Positions 43,866 through 53,161 of a stretch of 64,000 bases of DNA are shown piece after piece. The DNA is taken from NCBI GenBank assembly GCA_038330085.1, contig JBBQNP010000007.1, positions 1 through 64,000 of the forward strand, written 5' to 3'. This DNA comes from JAEUIA01 sp038330085. Its GTDB lineage: Bacteria; Planctomycetota; UBA1135; GCA-002686595. Made by a program: the position numbers and the translations under genes. Below the pieces are notes generated by a model that was given only the letters and a program-made list of their open reading frames with translations, did no database searches and was not told where the DNA came from. Each line of letters opens with the position of its first letter. The first letter of the stretch is position 1.

Positions 43866-45165
43866 GTGGCGCGAGCTCGAACGAGAGTGCGTCGACCGCT
43901 GCGCGCGCACGCGCGTAAGCCGCGCGGCTCGAGTGCGCGTCGACGCCAAGCGCGTACGCGAGGTGCGGCGTGGCGTCGGGATGGGGCGGTGCGTACGTGC
44001 GGTCGCCGACGTGCACCGCGAGGCCGCAGCGCACGCCGTGATCCTGCTCGACGCGCGCGATCTCCTCCGCGGTCGGCACGCGCGTGACGATGCGGTCTGC
44101 GTAGGTGCACGCGTACGCGAGCGCTGCGCGCACGTCCGTGCGGCGCGTGAACGGCAACGCGCGACCGAGCGCGACCTCGAGAGCCTGGAACGCGGGCTGC
44201 GCGCCGGTCACCGTCGCGAAGAGGTCGCCGAAGCCCTCGTCCCAACCGAGGCGTCCGTTGACCTCGATGATGCTTGCGCGCCCGGCCTCGAGGCGCATCT
44301 CGATCGAGAAGCCGGTGTCACGTACGCCGAGTGCGCGCAGAGCGGCGTCGGAAGTGCGCTCGATCGCGTCGATGTCCACCGCCGAGAAATCCGCCGGCAG
44401 AAGGTAGCCCTCGAAGAAGAAGAGCGGTGGTGCCGTCATGACCTGCTCGGTCACGCCGAACGAGCGCACTTCGTCGCCGGCCACGACGCCGTCGGTTTCG
44501 ATCGGTGAACCGCGCGCGAACGCTTCGACGAGGAACTGCGAACGCGGATCGCCACCGAGGTCGAGTCCGCTGGCTGCGCTGAAATCGACGAGGCGCGCGA
44601 TGTCGACGGAGGTCTGAAGTCCGGATTGCACGAATGCGACCGCCGCTTCGATCGCAGCCTCGTCGCGCACCAGCGTCACGAGGCGCGACAGAGCCGACGC
44701 GACGCCCTTGAGCACGACCGGATAGCCGACTTCGCCCGCGAAACGTCGCACTTCGGCCGCCGAGCCGGCCAACGTGAACCGAGGTTGCGGCACGTTCGCA
44801 TGATCGAGCGCGACGCGGCACAGGTGCTTGCTCGTCGTGAGCAGCGCTGCTTCGGGCGACACGCACGGAACGCCGATCTTGCGCGCGACGAGCGATCCGA
44901 GCAGCAACGCCGACTCCGACTGCGCCAGCACCGCGTGCGCTTGGTTGCGCTCACACCAACGCTCGATGCAGATCAGCCCTTCGCGCACGTGAGTCGGCGG
45001 AGGCAACTGGATCGCATCGGCAAAGAGCTCCATGTCCTTCGCGTCGATGACGTCGTCGGCCAGCACCATCTCGAGCCCCAGCGCATCGAGGATCGGCTTG
45101 TGCTGCGCCATCTGGCTCTGGCGGAATGTCAACGTTCCCGGGTAGACGGCGAGGACCTTGATCAT
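43846..45165 (-). CDS. ATP-grasp ligase, partner of the EgtB/SenA-like enzyme
   Basis: 439 residues from ATG 45165, only 3 nt after the stop of the EgtB/SenA-like gene, so the two are co-translated. N-terminal pre-ATP-grasp domain (IKVLAVYPGTLTFRQSQ), ATP-grasp core with PVVLKGVASALS (Lys) and FLVEAFARGSPIETDGVVAG, and the metal-binding end IIEVNGRLGWDEGF (E and N). The family forms C-N or C-S bonds through acyl-phosphate intermediates; D-Ala ligases and biotin-carboxylase-like ligases are relatives. The amino acid or carboxylate substrate is unknown. Context suggests it acts on the same small thiol- or selenium-histidine type molecule, by inference. Confidence 0.85.
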   Translation of the reverse strand: MIKVLAVYPGTLTFRQSQMAQHKPILDALGLEMVLADDVIDAKDMELFADAIQLPPPTHVREGLICIERWCERNQAHAVLAQSESALLLGSLVARKIGVPCVSPEAALLTTSKHLCRVALDHANVPQPRFTLAGSAAEVRRFAGEVGYPVVLKGVASALSRLVTLVRDEAAIEAAVAFVQSGLQTSVDIARLVDFSAASGLDLGGDPRSQFLVEAFARGSPIETDGVVAGDEVRSFGVTEQVMTAPPLFFFEGYLLPADFSAVDIDAIERTSDAALRALGVRDTGFSIEMRLEAGRASIIEVNGRLGWDEGFGDLFATVTGAQPAFQALEVALGRALPFTRRTDVRAALAYACTYADRIVTRVPTAEEIARVEQDHGVRCGLAVHVGDRTYAPPHPDATPHLAYALGVDAHSSRAAYARARAAVDALSFELAPLTSADL

Positions 45166-45168
45166 GCG

Positions 45169-46455
45169 TCACCGCTCACACGTGCGGAATCCGGCGAGCA
45201 CATCGCGCCGGTCCGGCGTGTAGAAGTTGCGCCACGTGTTGCGCAGAAGACGCGCGCGCGTCGCGAAGCAGCCGCCGCGCAGGACCTTGTGTGTCCCGAA
45301 CCATGGTTGGCTGTACTCGCGGTACGGATCGACGACGAAGCCCGGGTACGGCGCAAACGTCGAGCTCGTCCACTCCCACACGTTGCCGATCATCTGTCTG
45401 CAGCCGAAAGCGCTGTCGCCGCTCGCGAACGAACCGACGTCGCACGGACCGTCGCTCTCGAGATCGAGGTGCGCGTGCTCGAGGTTGGGGGACTGGTCGC
45501 CCCACGGGAAAGCGCGTTTCGTCGGCGCGAGTCCACCGCGACCGTCCGGAGATCCAGCAGCCGCCAGTTCCCACTCCGCCTCCGTGGGCAGTCGCCGACT
45601 TGAAAAGGCACAGAACGCCTGCGCCTCGTGCCACGACAAATGCACCACCGGCTGATCCGGCGCGAGCGGCACCAACTGGTCGTAGTGCATGAGCAACCAT
45701 CGCCCGGGTCCATCGATGCGCCAGTGCAGGGGATGTTGGGCGTGCACCGACTCGCGCCAACGCAGGCCTGCGTCGCTCCACCACTCGTCGCGCCGGTATC
45801 CGCCCGCGTCGACGAACTCGGCGAACTGCGCTTGCGTCACCGGAGCGCCCGCGATGCGGAAGGGTTCGACGCGGATCGGATGAGCCCACTTCTCGTTGTC
45901 GAAAACGAACGGCGCGTCGCGACGCGCACCGAGCTCGAACGTCCCGCCGGGGATCTCGACGTCACCCGGGCACGGACCACCCGCCGGCGGATGCCGTTGA
46001 CGCACGCGCGGCGCTTCGTAGCCAAGCGTCTGACGCGTGTAGACGAGCGCTTCTCCGTGCATGTCCTCGTGGAACGTGACCAGGCGGTGGAAGTACGCGT
46101 CGCCCGCATCGATCGTGCGCGCTTCGAGGCGTTGACACACTGCGTCGAGCACGTCGTCGAGGTATGCAACCGTCTCCGCGCGCGAAGGCAGCACGAGGTC
46201 CCAGCGCACGTCGTGCTGGACCGCCGCCGAGTCGTACAACCGGTCCGCGTCCAAGCGCATCGACGCGCGCTTCGCCAGCTTGCGCAACGTCCAGTATTCC
46301 TGGAACCACGCCACGTGCCCGATCTCCCACAGGATCGGGTTGACGATGTCCATCTGCGGCACGAGCAACTGCTCGTCTGACAGATCGTCGACGAGCCAGC
46401 GCAACCGCACACGGCTGTCGCGCAGGTCACGGATGATCTCGGTCGACGACGTCAC
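45169..46455 (-). CDS. EgtB/SenA-type nonheme iron sulfoxide (selenoxide) synthase
   Basis: 428 residues. N-terminal DinB-like helical domain with the metal His triad: IGHVAWF (H47) and TFHEDMHGEAL (H129, H133). C-terminal FGE/SUMF1 fold: RRLPTEAEWELAA, MIGNVWEWTSSTF, VLRGGCFATR, NTWRNFY. This two-domain plan is that of EgtB, OvoA N-terminal half and SenA, which join Cys, gamma-Glu-Cys or a selenosugar to the imidazole of a histidine betaine with O2. The pattern WEIGHVAWFQ with LYDSAAVQHD looks to me closer to SenA than to classical EgtB. No EgtD methyltransferase or SenB gene is in the window. The neighbouring ATP-grasp gene is an uncommon partner. Confidence 0.82.
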   Translation of the reverse strand: MTSSTEIIRDLRDSRVRLRWLVDDLSDEQLLVPQMDIVNPILWEIGHVAWFQEYWTLRKLAKRASMRLDADRLYDSAAVQHDVRWDLVLPSRAETVAYLDDVLDAVCQRLEARTIDAGDAYFHRLVTFHEDMHGEALVYTRQTLGYEAPRVRQRHPPAGGPCPGDVEIPGGTFELGARRDAPFVFDNEKWAHPIRVEPFRIAGAPVTQAQFAEFVDAGGYRRDEWWSDAGLRWRESVHAQHPLHWRIDGPGRWLLMHYDQLVPLAPDQPVVHLSWHEAQAFCAFSSRRLPTEAEWELAAAGSPDGRGGLAPTKRAFPWGDQSPNLEHAHLDLESDGPCDVGSFASGDSAFGCRQMIGNVWEWTSSTFAPYPGFVVDPYREYSQPWFGTHKVLRGGCFATRARLLRNTWRNFYTPDRRDVLAGFRTCER

Positions 46456-46491
46456 GCTGATCAGATTGCCGGATCCGCGCCCGACTCGCCA

Positions 46492-48675
46492 TCAGTGCGC
46501 GCCGTAGTCGATCACCACGTCCGTCGTGACGCCCACGTCGACGGTGACGGTGCGCTCGCGGATCGGGTCCGCGCCCCACGTCTGCACGCGCACGAGCACC
46601 TTTCCGGCGGGCGCTGTGAAGGTCGTCGCCTGGCCGCGTTCGATGCTTCCCTCCGACACGGGCACGCCGTTCACGAGCACTTCGACGGTGCCTGAGTCCT
46701 GCGAGCCCTCGTAGCGCACGCGCACCCGGCCACCCTGCACGACGCGCAGGATGAGATCGTGTCGCGCCGTGCCCTCGGCGACCTCGAGCGCCTCGAGCGT
46801 GCCCACTTTGCCGTCGCCCGTCGTCGCAGCGAGGTCGTAAGTGCCGGCATCGAGGCCGGTGAACTCGAACTCTTCGCCGGCGGGTACTTCGGCGATCGTC
46901 TGTTGGCTGTGGCCGAACTCGTCACGCAGCCCCGACAAGACCCTGCACCCGACGGGATCGCCTTTCTCGTCGACGACACGCCCGGAGAGCGACGCGCCCA
47001 AGTTCAGGCGCAACACGACGTCCGACTGTCCAGCCTGCATCTCGACGGTTTCGGAATCGGTCAGGCCCGAGTAGCTCTGCGCGTACACGCTCAGCTTGCA
47101 GTCCATGAAGGGCCCTGTCCTGAACGAGCCGTCTTCGTTCCACGTCGTGCGCATCACGCCGCCGCGCGTCATGTCCTGCGCGACGACGACGCCCTTCCCG
47201 ACTTGCTTCCCCGCCGGAGCGAGGACGTGGCCCGTGACGAACAATCCACGATCGACGAGCAGATCGACCTCGGCGTCCGTCTGTGTCTCGGCGATCGCGA
47301 CCACTTGCGCGAACGGTGCGAGGTCGTCGACGAGGCCTTCCGCACGCTGCTTGACGCGGCCCGGACCGATCCACCATTTGCCGGCACCGACGGCGGGGAA
47401 CGTGAAGCGACCTTGTTCGTCCGTGCGCGCGGTGTGCTGAGGCGCTCCATATGCCTCGGCCTCGAAGTAGATCGCGTTCGTCATGTTCGCCTTCAGCGCC
47501 CACACCTCGCAGCGCGCGACCGGCACGCCGGCATGATCGATGACGCGTCCGCCTACGCGGCAACCCGTGCGCAAGTTCCAGAGCACGTCACGCGTCTCCC
47601 CCGGCGTCAACGTGAGCGGCGTTCCTGGTGACCACCTCGGGTTGGACTGGACCTCGACTCGAACCGGCACGTTCGCCGGCAGGTCGACGAACGTCGCGCG
47701 GCCGGCGTCATCGGTGATCCGCGTCCAATCAGGGAACGTGAATGCACTCCAGCCCAACGTCGGGTCGGGACGCCACAAGCGGAAGGGCTCGGTCTCGAGC
47801 TGAATGCGCGCATTCACCGCCGGCGCACCCTTCATGTCGAGGACAAGCGCGCGCACGGTCGCGCTGTGCCAGACCTCGATTTCGAGCGCCTTTTCAGGCA
47901 CTTCGTGACCGGTGACGGGCTGAACGAAGACCATCGAATGGTCGGGGACGTCGAGTTGAACGGGCTGGCTCGTCCAGGCCGGCCCGCGCACGAAGAGGAG
48001 CCCGCTCGCGTCGGTCTTGAATCGGTGCGTCGGATCGACGGGGCTCAGGCTCGCGAAGCGCGTGTCGTGCGCACCGGCGATCGGAGTGTGCGTGTTCTGG
48101 TCGACGATGCGCATCCAGAAGACGACGTCGTTGCGCGGCGAGAGTTCGAGCGTGATCTCATCTTCGTGTAGATCCGCGAACGAGGAGATGCTGCGCACGG
48201 CGCTGCCAAGCGTCTCGTCGGGATCGTACGCACGCACGTCGACAGCCCCTTCGACATCGCGCGGATAGTCGACGCGTCCGTCCGCGCCGGTCGAGTGCTC
48301 GGACTCGAGCCACTTCGCATCTTCGTCGCTCAAGTGCTGTTCGGCGGGGCCGAGGTGCATCTCCACCCGCATGCCGGGGAGGGGAGCACGCGTCGCGGCG
48401 TCGATGACGAGGACCTTCAGTCGCTTCGCGGAAGACGAAATCGTTGTTGCGTCTGAGTGCTCGTCACGCGCTGCCTCTGAATGGACCCGCTCGCGCACGG
48501 AATCCGGTTTCGCGACCGCGTCCAGTGCGGGTTGCGGCGCGTCGACCTGCGCGATCGGCTTCGGTGCGCTGACGCGAATCGGAGCAAGCTCTGTGTTCAC
48601 ATGGAACATCCACAACACCCAGATCGCCGCGATGAACACGACGAGGACGATCACGAAGATCCAGCGAGGTTTCAC
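46492..48675 (-). CDS. Array protein 1: membrane-anchored carboxypeptidase-regulatory-like repeats
   Basis: 727 residues from GTG 48675 (an in-frame ATG 7 codons upstream is possible). A single N-terminal helix (KPRWIFVIVLVVFIAAIWVLWM) anchors it. The rest is a chain of beta-sandwich modules of the carboxypeptidase-regulatory type: KVLVIDAATRAPLPGMRV, FWMRIVDQNTHTPIAGAH, GGRVIDHAGVPVARCEVWAL, RGLFVTGHVLAPAG, LSGRVVDEKGDPVGCRV, FTGLDAGTYDLAATT, then a C-terminal IVDYGAH-type end. Last of six tandem paralogues, nearest the EgtB-like gene (36 bp to its start). No enzyme motif. It probably projects from the membrane into periplasm. Confidence 0.85.
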   Translation of the reverse strand: MKPRWIFVIVLVVFIAAIWVLWMFHVNTELAPIRVSAPKPIAQVDAPQPALDAVAKPDSVRERVHSEAARDEHSDATTISSSAKRLKVLVIDAATRAPLPGMRVEMHLGPAEQHLSDEDAKWLESEHSTGADGRVDYPRDVEGAVDVRAYDPDETLGSAVRSISSFADLHEDEITLELSPRNDVVFWMRIVDQNTHTPIAGAHDTRFASLSPVDPTHRFKTDASGLLFVRGPAWTSQPVQLDVPDHSMVFVQPVTGHEVPEKALEIEVWHSATVRALVLDMKGAPAVNARIQLETEPFRLWRPDPTLGWSAFTFPDWTRITDDAGRATFVDLPANVPVRVEVQSNPRWSPGTPLTLTPGETRDVLWNLRTGCRVGGRVIDHAGVPVARCEVWALKANMTNAIYFEAEAYGAPQHTARTDEQGRFTFPAVGAGKWWIGPGRVKQRAEGLVDDLAPFAQVVAIAETQTDAEVDLLVDRGLFVTGHVLAPAGKQVGKGVVVAQDMTRGGVMRTTWNEDGSFRTGPFMDCKLSVYAQSYSGLTDSETVEMQAGQSDVVLRLNLGASLSGRVVDEKGDPVGCRVLSGLRDEFGHSQQTIAEVPAGEEFEFTGLDAGTYDLAATTGDGKVGTLEALEVAEGTARHDLILRVVQGGRVRVRYEGSQDSGTVEVLVNGVPVSEGSIERGQATTFTAPAGKVLVRVQTWGADPIRERTVTVDVGVTTDVVIDYGAH

Positions 48676-48794
48676 GCAGCGCCCCCGAAGCAGCATCGCA
48701 TGTCCGGGCCGCGCGAAGAACAGCTCGGAATGCAGCGGAGTTGATGATTACCCGGCTCGCACGTCGAGTGTCGTATGCACTCCTCCCGTGACAT

Positions 48795-50726
48795 TCAGTG
48801 CGCGCCCGCCTCGAGCACGACGTCGACCGTCTCTCCCACGGCGACCGAAACTGACCGCTCGACGGTGCGGCGATCGCCTTCGACGTGGAGCGCGCGGATC
48901 TCGACCGTGCCGGCGGGAACAATGAGCTCGACGGGCATGTTGCGCATGGCCGAACTCGACTGGATCAGCGCTCCATTCTGAAGCACCTCGAGATTCACGG
49001 CGGTTTCCGGACCCGTGTGGCGCACGCGGACGCGGCCACCTTGCGCCACACGGAGGATCACGTCCTTCACAGTGGAACCCTCGGCGATGCCGACTCGCTC
49101 GAGCCGTCCGATGCGTCCGTCGTCCGTCGTCGCCGTGACGTCGAACGCGCCGGGTGACAGGCCGCGGATCACGAAGTGTCCGCGCTGATCGGTGTGCATC
49201 CCCCTTCCCTGCCGAGGAGAGGACTCACGATCGCAAACGCTCATCATTGCCGAAACGCCGACTCCGTCTTCGCCGAGAACTTGCCCCGAGAACTCGGCAC
49301 CGGCGCGCAGGTGGAGGACGAGGCCCGACTCACCTGCAGTTGCAACGTGCGGCTCCGAATCGGCGTCGCGAGCGAACCTGGATGCGAAGATCGTGTACGT
49401 GCCGCGAGCCAGCGGCCCAATCACGAAGGAACCGTCCGCATCGTTCGTCCGCCCGCCGGAGTGAAGCCTTCGTTCCAGCTCGGCTGCGTGAATGCGCGCA
49501 TCGATCGCCGGCGCTCCGGCAGCATCGACGACATGTCCGCGGATGTAGAGACCGCGATCGACGCGCAAGGTCACGTCGATGGAAGCCTGACCGTCCTCGA
49601 TGCGCACGGGCTGCGCGAGCGGCGCGACGTCGAACGCTGGATCCGGTGACGCACGAGGATCTGCATCCGGATCGGATTTCGACGCAGCCGGTCCAATCCA
49701 CCAAGTCGCCGGGTCCAGGCCGGTGCAGACGAAGCGTCCGGCCTCGTCCGTCGTGACGGTGATGACGCTGAGCGAGTGTCCGTCCAGCCTTGCATCGAAG
49801 TACATGGGTTCGCTCATGTCTTCGCGGCTCAGCCACACGTTGCGCAGTGCCACGGGATGATCGTCCTGATCGAGGAGCAGGCCACGCAACAAGCATCCGC
49901 CCGACACGGTCCACACGAGGTCGCGCACTTCGCCGGGATCGAGGACGATCTGCTCGGAGGGGGACCAAGGCCTCGGTTGAAAAACGGTTGCCTGCAACGA
50001 GATGGCCGCCGGCAAGAGAGCGATCGTCACCGTCCCCGTTGCATCGGTGTTCGAGTCGATCGTGATGGTCCCCTGGCTGACGGCATCCAGTCGGGTGAGG
50101 TGACGGGTGCGCGACTCGTTTCCCACCGATTCGAGCGTGACCTGCGCATCCGGCACGACCGCACCCGTCGCGTTGCGAACGTGCACGATCAGCGTCGCGG
50201 TGCGCGACATCGGGATGCGCCAGGCGCGCTCTGCACGCTCGTGTCCTTCTTGCGTGTCGAGGAAGACGGACGAGTAACCGAACGAGTCGAGCTGCAAGAG
50301 TCGCATCTGCGTCTTGCGACCTTCGATCCGCGCGAGCCCGTGTTCGTCGGTGTAGGAGATCGCCTGATCGATCCCCAGTTCCGCCGTGATCTTGACGTGC
50401 TCGAGTGGCGCGCCGGAGTCGAGGTCGAAGGTCTGCAACCAGCACGGCAGCTCGTCGTCGTCTTGCGGAGGGGCCGAAGGGGAAGCTGCGGGGCTCTCGT
50501 TACTCTTCGGCTCGGTTGCGAGCGGAGCACGCGACGGTGCGGACGGCGCCACAACGGCGAGGCTCGAGCGATCTTGCTCCGCGCGCGGTCCGGATCCAGT
50601 CGTGCGATCGAGCGACTCTGTCGCGCGTGACCGATCGCGCGTGATCCACACGAACAATCCGGCGACGAGCACCGCCAGCAACCCCAGCGCGAGCAGGGCC
50701 TTCGTTCTCGGCGAGCGTTGGTTCAC
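48795..50726 (-). CDS. Array protein 2: membrane-anchored regulatory-like repeats, shortest member
   Basis: 643 residues from GTG 50726. Anchor KALLALGLLAVLVAGLFVWI. It has the same modular order as its paralogues but is about 80-100 residues shorter: the region corresponding to FWMKFVDE...APIAGVH is missing or reduced, so one module near the N-terminus seems to have been lost. Modules seen include LQTFDLDSGAPLEHVKI, RGLYIRGHVVDAAGAPAIDARIH, FVIRGLSPGAFDVTATT and VRVRHTGPE. Ends DVVLEAGAH. The 129-bp gap to the next gene contains a 9-bp hairpin (GGCGCCGAT/ATCGGCGCC at 50766-50788) beside a GGTGCCTGG repeat. Confidence 0.84.
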   Translation of the reverse strand: MNQRSPRTKALLALGLLAVLVAGLFVWITRDRSRATESLDRTTGSGPRAEQDRSSLAVVAPSAPSRAPLATEPKSNESPAASPSAPPQDDDELPCWLQTFDLDSGAPLEHVKITAELGIDQAISYTDEHGLARIEGRKTQMRLLQLDSFGYSSVFLDTQEGHERAERAWRIPMSRTATLIVHVRNATGAVVPDAQVTLESVGNESRTRHLTRLDAVSQGTITIDSNTDATGTVTIALLPAAISLQATVFQPRPWSPSEQIVLDPGEVRDLVWTVSGGCLLRGLLLDQDDHPVALRNVWLSREDMSEPMYFDARLDGHSLSVITVTTDEAGRFVCTGLDPATWWIGPAASKSDPDADPRASPDPAFDVAPLAQPVRIEDGQASIDVTLRVDRGLYIRGHVVDAAGAPAIDARIHAAELERRLHSGGRTNDADGSFVIGPLARGTYTIFASRFARDADSEPHVATAGESGLVLHLRAGAEFSGQVLGEDGVGVSAMMSVCDRESSPRQGRGMHTDQRGHFVIRGLSPGAFDVTATTDDGRIGRLERVGIAEGSTVKDVILRVAQGGRVRVRHTGPETAVNLEVLQNGALIQSSSAMRNMPVELIVPAGTVEIRALHVEGDRRTVERSVSVAVGETVDVVLEAGAH

Positions 50727-50758
50727 TCGAACGATGCTAGCCGCCCATACGCGCGAGT

Positions 50759-50788
50759 GGTGCCTGGCGCCGATTGCCCATCGGCGCC
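50759..50788. repeat. GGTGCCTGGCGCC repeat with hairpin inside the array
   Basis: GGTGCCTGGCGCC (50759-50771) overlaps a perfect 9-bp stem, GGCGCCGAT (50766-50774) with ATCGGCGCC (50780-50788), loop TGCCC. It lies between array proteins 2 and 3 and may be a transcription pause or partial terminator. It is the only palindrome-family copy inside the six-gene array. Confidence 0.6.
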
Positions 50789-50854
50789 TAGCGTGGCCCG
50801 CTCCGCTCTGTGCCGGAATGGCATCACGGTGCCAATCACCATGCCGCATCCGAC

Positions 50855-53083
50855 TCAGTGGCCTTGTTCGCCGAACGCGAAGCGGTTGACCTTGCCCGCT
50901 TCGACCTCGACCGTGATCTGTCGCTGCTCATTCGTGTCGGTGTTTCGCTGACGCACGAGCACGCTTCCCGCGGGGGCTACGAGGTAGCAGTCGAGCTCGT
51001 ACTGCTCGAACTGCCTGGCCGAGACGCGCAGTCCGTTCTGCTCCACCTGTACTTCGCACGACCAGTGAGGTTGCTCGTCGTGAACGCGCACGATGCCCGC
51101 GGGCTCGAGGCGCAGAACCAGATCCTTCACGCTCGCGCCCGACGCGACCTCCACGTTGCCGAGCACGGCCAGGTTCATGCCCGATGCCTTGGATGCCGCG
51201 AGGTCGTACATCCCGGGCTCGAGGCCGGTGAAGGAGAAGTCCCCGTTGGCTGAGGTCGCCCAAGTGCCGGCCACGGCGGGCGAAGATGCATGTACCGTCA
51301 AGAGGATCGAGGCCTGCACACCTTCTCCATTCACGTCGAGGACCCGCCCGGAGATCGTGGCACCAGCGCCCAACTGGAGCTTCAAATCGTCTGCGCCCGC
51401 ATTGAGAACGATCGGCTCCGAAGGTGCATGACCGGACGTGCTCTGCGCGACGACGGTCTGCGGTCCGCTCGTCAACGGTCCGACGCTGAACGAGCCATCG
51501 GCCTTCCACGGCGCGCGCATCGACACACCGCGCGCGCGATCTTCGACGACGACGACGCCGTCGAGCAGCGCCTCGTCAGCCGGCGGAATGACATGTCCGC
51601 GTACGTACAGACCGCGAGCGGAGCGCAGTTCTACGTTCATTTCGGCGCGCGGCACGAGATCGACCATGATCGCGACCGGCGCGACGTCCGCGCGCAACGA
51701 CTCGGGGTTGTAGGTCAAGAGTCCCGGACCGACCCAGAAGCGTCCGATCTCGGCGCTCGCGAAGACGAATCGTCCGGACGCGTCGGTGCGCGCGCGGCGA
51801 CCCGGTTGTTCCGAAACGCCATCGAAATAGGCCGGTCGCTCGTGGCTCGTGCGCATCAACCAGATTTCGCAATCGGCTATCGGTGCGCCCGTCTGGTCGC
51901 TCAACGTCCCGCGCAACGTGACGCCACCGGCGACGACCCACTCGACGTCGCGCACCTCACCCGGTTGGAGCTTCACCTTCGCCGGAATCCGGTAGTTGAA
52001 AACGCCGGAGGTTTCTCCACGCAGCTCCACGTGGGGAGGCAGCCCCTCGACGAGCGCGAACCCCGATGCGTCCGTCATGCCTTCCGATCTCGGACCCCAG
52101 CCGTCGTCGCTCTCTTGCGTGGGCAGTGGGCGGATCATCTGGTTCGATCCCGAGTGCAACGTCACCCTGCAATCTCGCACGGGCAGACCCGCAGTGTCGA
52201 CCACGTGGATGCGCAAGCTCGCGCTGCGCGGCGTTGAGATGCGCAGCGCCTTGTCGGCGGTTTCGTGGCCCTTTTCGGGCGTGACCCAGACCGTCGCGTG
52301 CTCGGGCACCCTCAACTTCGGAGCGTGCGTCGTCCACTCGGGTCCGGAGGAGAGCAGCAAGCCGTCCGCGTTGCTGCCCACTTGCTTTGTGCCGTCGTAC
52401 AGGAAGCGCATGTAGGACGGAATGCCGCCGGGTGTCGGCAAGCTCATGTCGATCGCCACGCTGTCGTTCACGCCCGCGATCGGATCGCCGGTTTCCTCGT
52501 CGACGATTCGCATCCAGAGCACGAAATCTTTGTCGGGTGAGAGTTCGAGCACGAGGTTGTGATCGGCCGTGTAGCCGGGATTGATCTCGACGCTCGCGCT
52601 GCCGAGGTGACCAGCGGGATCCCAGGCGGCGACGAGCGCCCGGTCGGACCACGGATCACCATTCAACTTGGCGCGTCCACGGGCGTCGGTGTGTTCGATG
52701 GGGCCGGCCCAGTGCCTCAAGTTGCTGAACGCGCTCATTTCTTGCGGACCCCGTTGCATCTGAACGCCCATGCCGGCCAATGGTGCTCGCGTCGCGTGAT
52801 CGATGACGAGGATGCTGATTTGATCGCGTGAAACCTGGGTCGGCGCATCGACGCTCGCGTCCGGAACGACTTGCGCAACTTGCTCCGCGGGCGCGCGCGA
52901 GAGCGCTAGGGGATCCGCACCGATATCCAGGCTCGCAGGCGCCGCGAGGTTGGATGCGTGCTCGATCGTCGACGGTTCGACACGCGTCGGCTCGGTCGCC
53001 GTCGGTCGCAAGGCCCACCACGTGAGTGCGCCGACGGCCATTCCGGAGCCCAGAATCGTTCGTCGCAAGCCGCGTGAGTTCAT
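50855..53083 (-). CDS. Array protein 3: membrane-anchored regulatory-like repeats
   Basis: 742 residues from ATG 53083. N-terminal RRTILGSGMAVGALTWWALR gives a basic start and one helix. Modules: ILVIDHATRAPLAGMGVQM, FVLWMRIVDEETGDPIAGVNDS, LRIHVVDTAGLPVRDCRV, LRGTLSDQTGAPIADCEIW, RGLYVRGHVIPPADEALLDG and SGRVLDVNGEGVQASIL, then FTGLEPGMYDLAASK. C-terminal VNRFAFGEQGH departs from the EKDAH end of proteins 5 and 6. The long extracytoplasmic part has no Cys-rich or catalytic site. Its function is unknown; cell-surface adhesion or envelope structure is conceivable. Confidence 0.85.
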   Translation of the reverse strand: MNSRGLRRTILGSGMAVGALTWWALRPTATEPTRVEPSTIEHASNLAAPASLDIGADPLALSRAPAEQVAQVVPDASVDAPTQVSRDQISILVIDHATRAPLAGMGVQMQRGPQEMSAFSNLRHWAGPIEHTDARGRAKLNGDPWSDRALVAAWDPAGHLGSASVEINPGYTADHNLVLELSPDKDFVLWMRIVDEETGDPIAGVNDSVAIDMSLPTPGGIPSYMRFLYDGTKQVGSNADGLLLSSGPEWTTHAPKLRVPEHATVWVTPEKGHETADKALRISTPRSASLRIHVVDTAGLPVRDCRVTLHSGSNQMIRPLPTQESDDGWGPRSEGMTDASGFALVEGLPPHVELRGETSGVFNYRIPAKVKLQPGEVRDVEWVVAGGVTLRGTLSDQTGAPIADCEIWLMRTSHERPAYFDGVSEQPGRRARTDASGRFVFASAEIGRFWVGPGLLTYNPESLRADVAPVAIMVDLVPRAEMNVELRSARGLYVRGHVIPPADEALLDGVVVVEDRARGVSMRAPWKADGSFSVGPLTSGPQTVVAQSTSGHAPSEPIVLNAGADDLKLQLGAGATISGRVLDVNGEGVQASILLTVHASSPAVAGTWATSANGDFSFTGLEPGMYDLAASKASGMNLAVLGNVEVASGASVKDLVLRLEPAGIVRVHDEQPHWSCEVQVEQNGLRVSARQFEQYELDCYLVAPAGSVLVRQRNTDTNEQRQITVEVEAGKVNRFAFGEQGH

Positions 53084-53161
53084 GCTCTTCCCCAGGTACC
53101 TGCGCGGCCTACGCGGGATCGTCGAATCGCGCGAGCGCGAAGTCAGGAGACGCGGCGAATT

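Noticed and set aside
42219..43949. A 576-residue minus frame containing the glutaredoxin
   Set aside because: The first 477 residues are antisense to ThuA-cytochrome c; the glutaredoxin starts at 42518.
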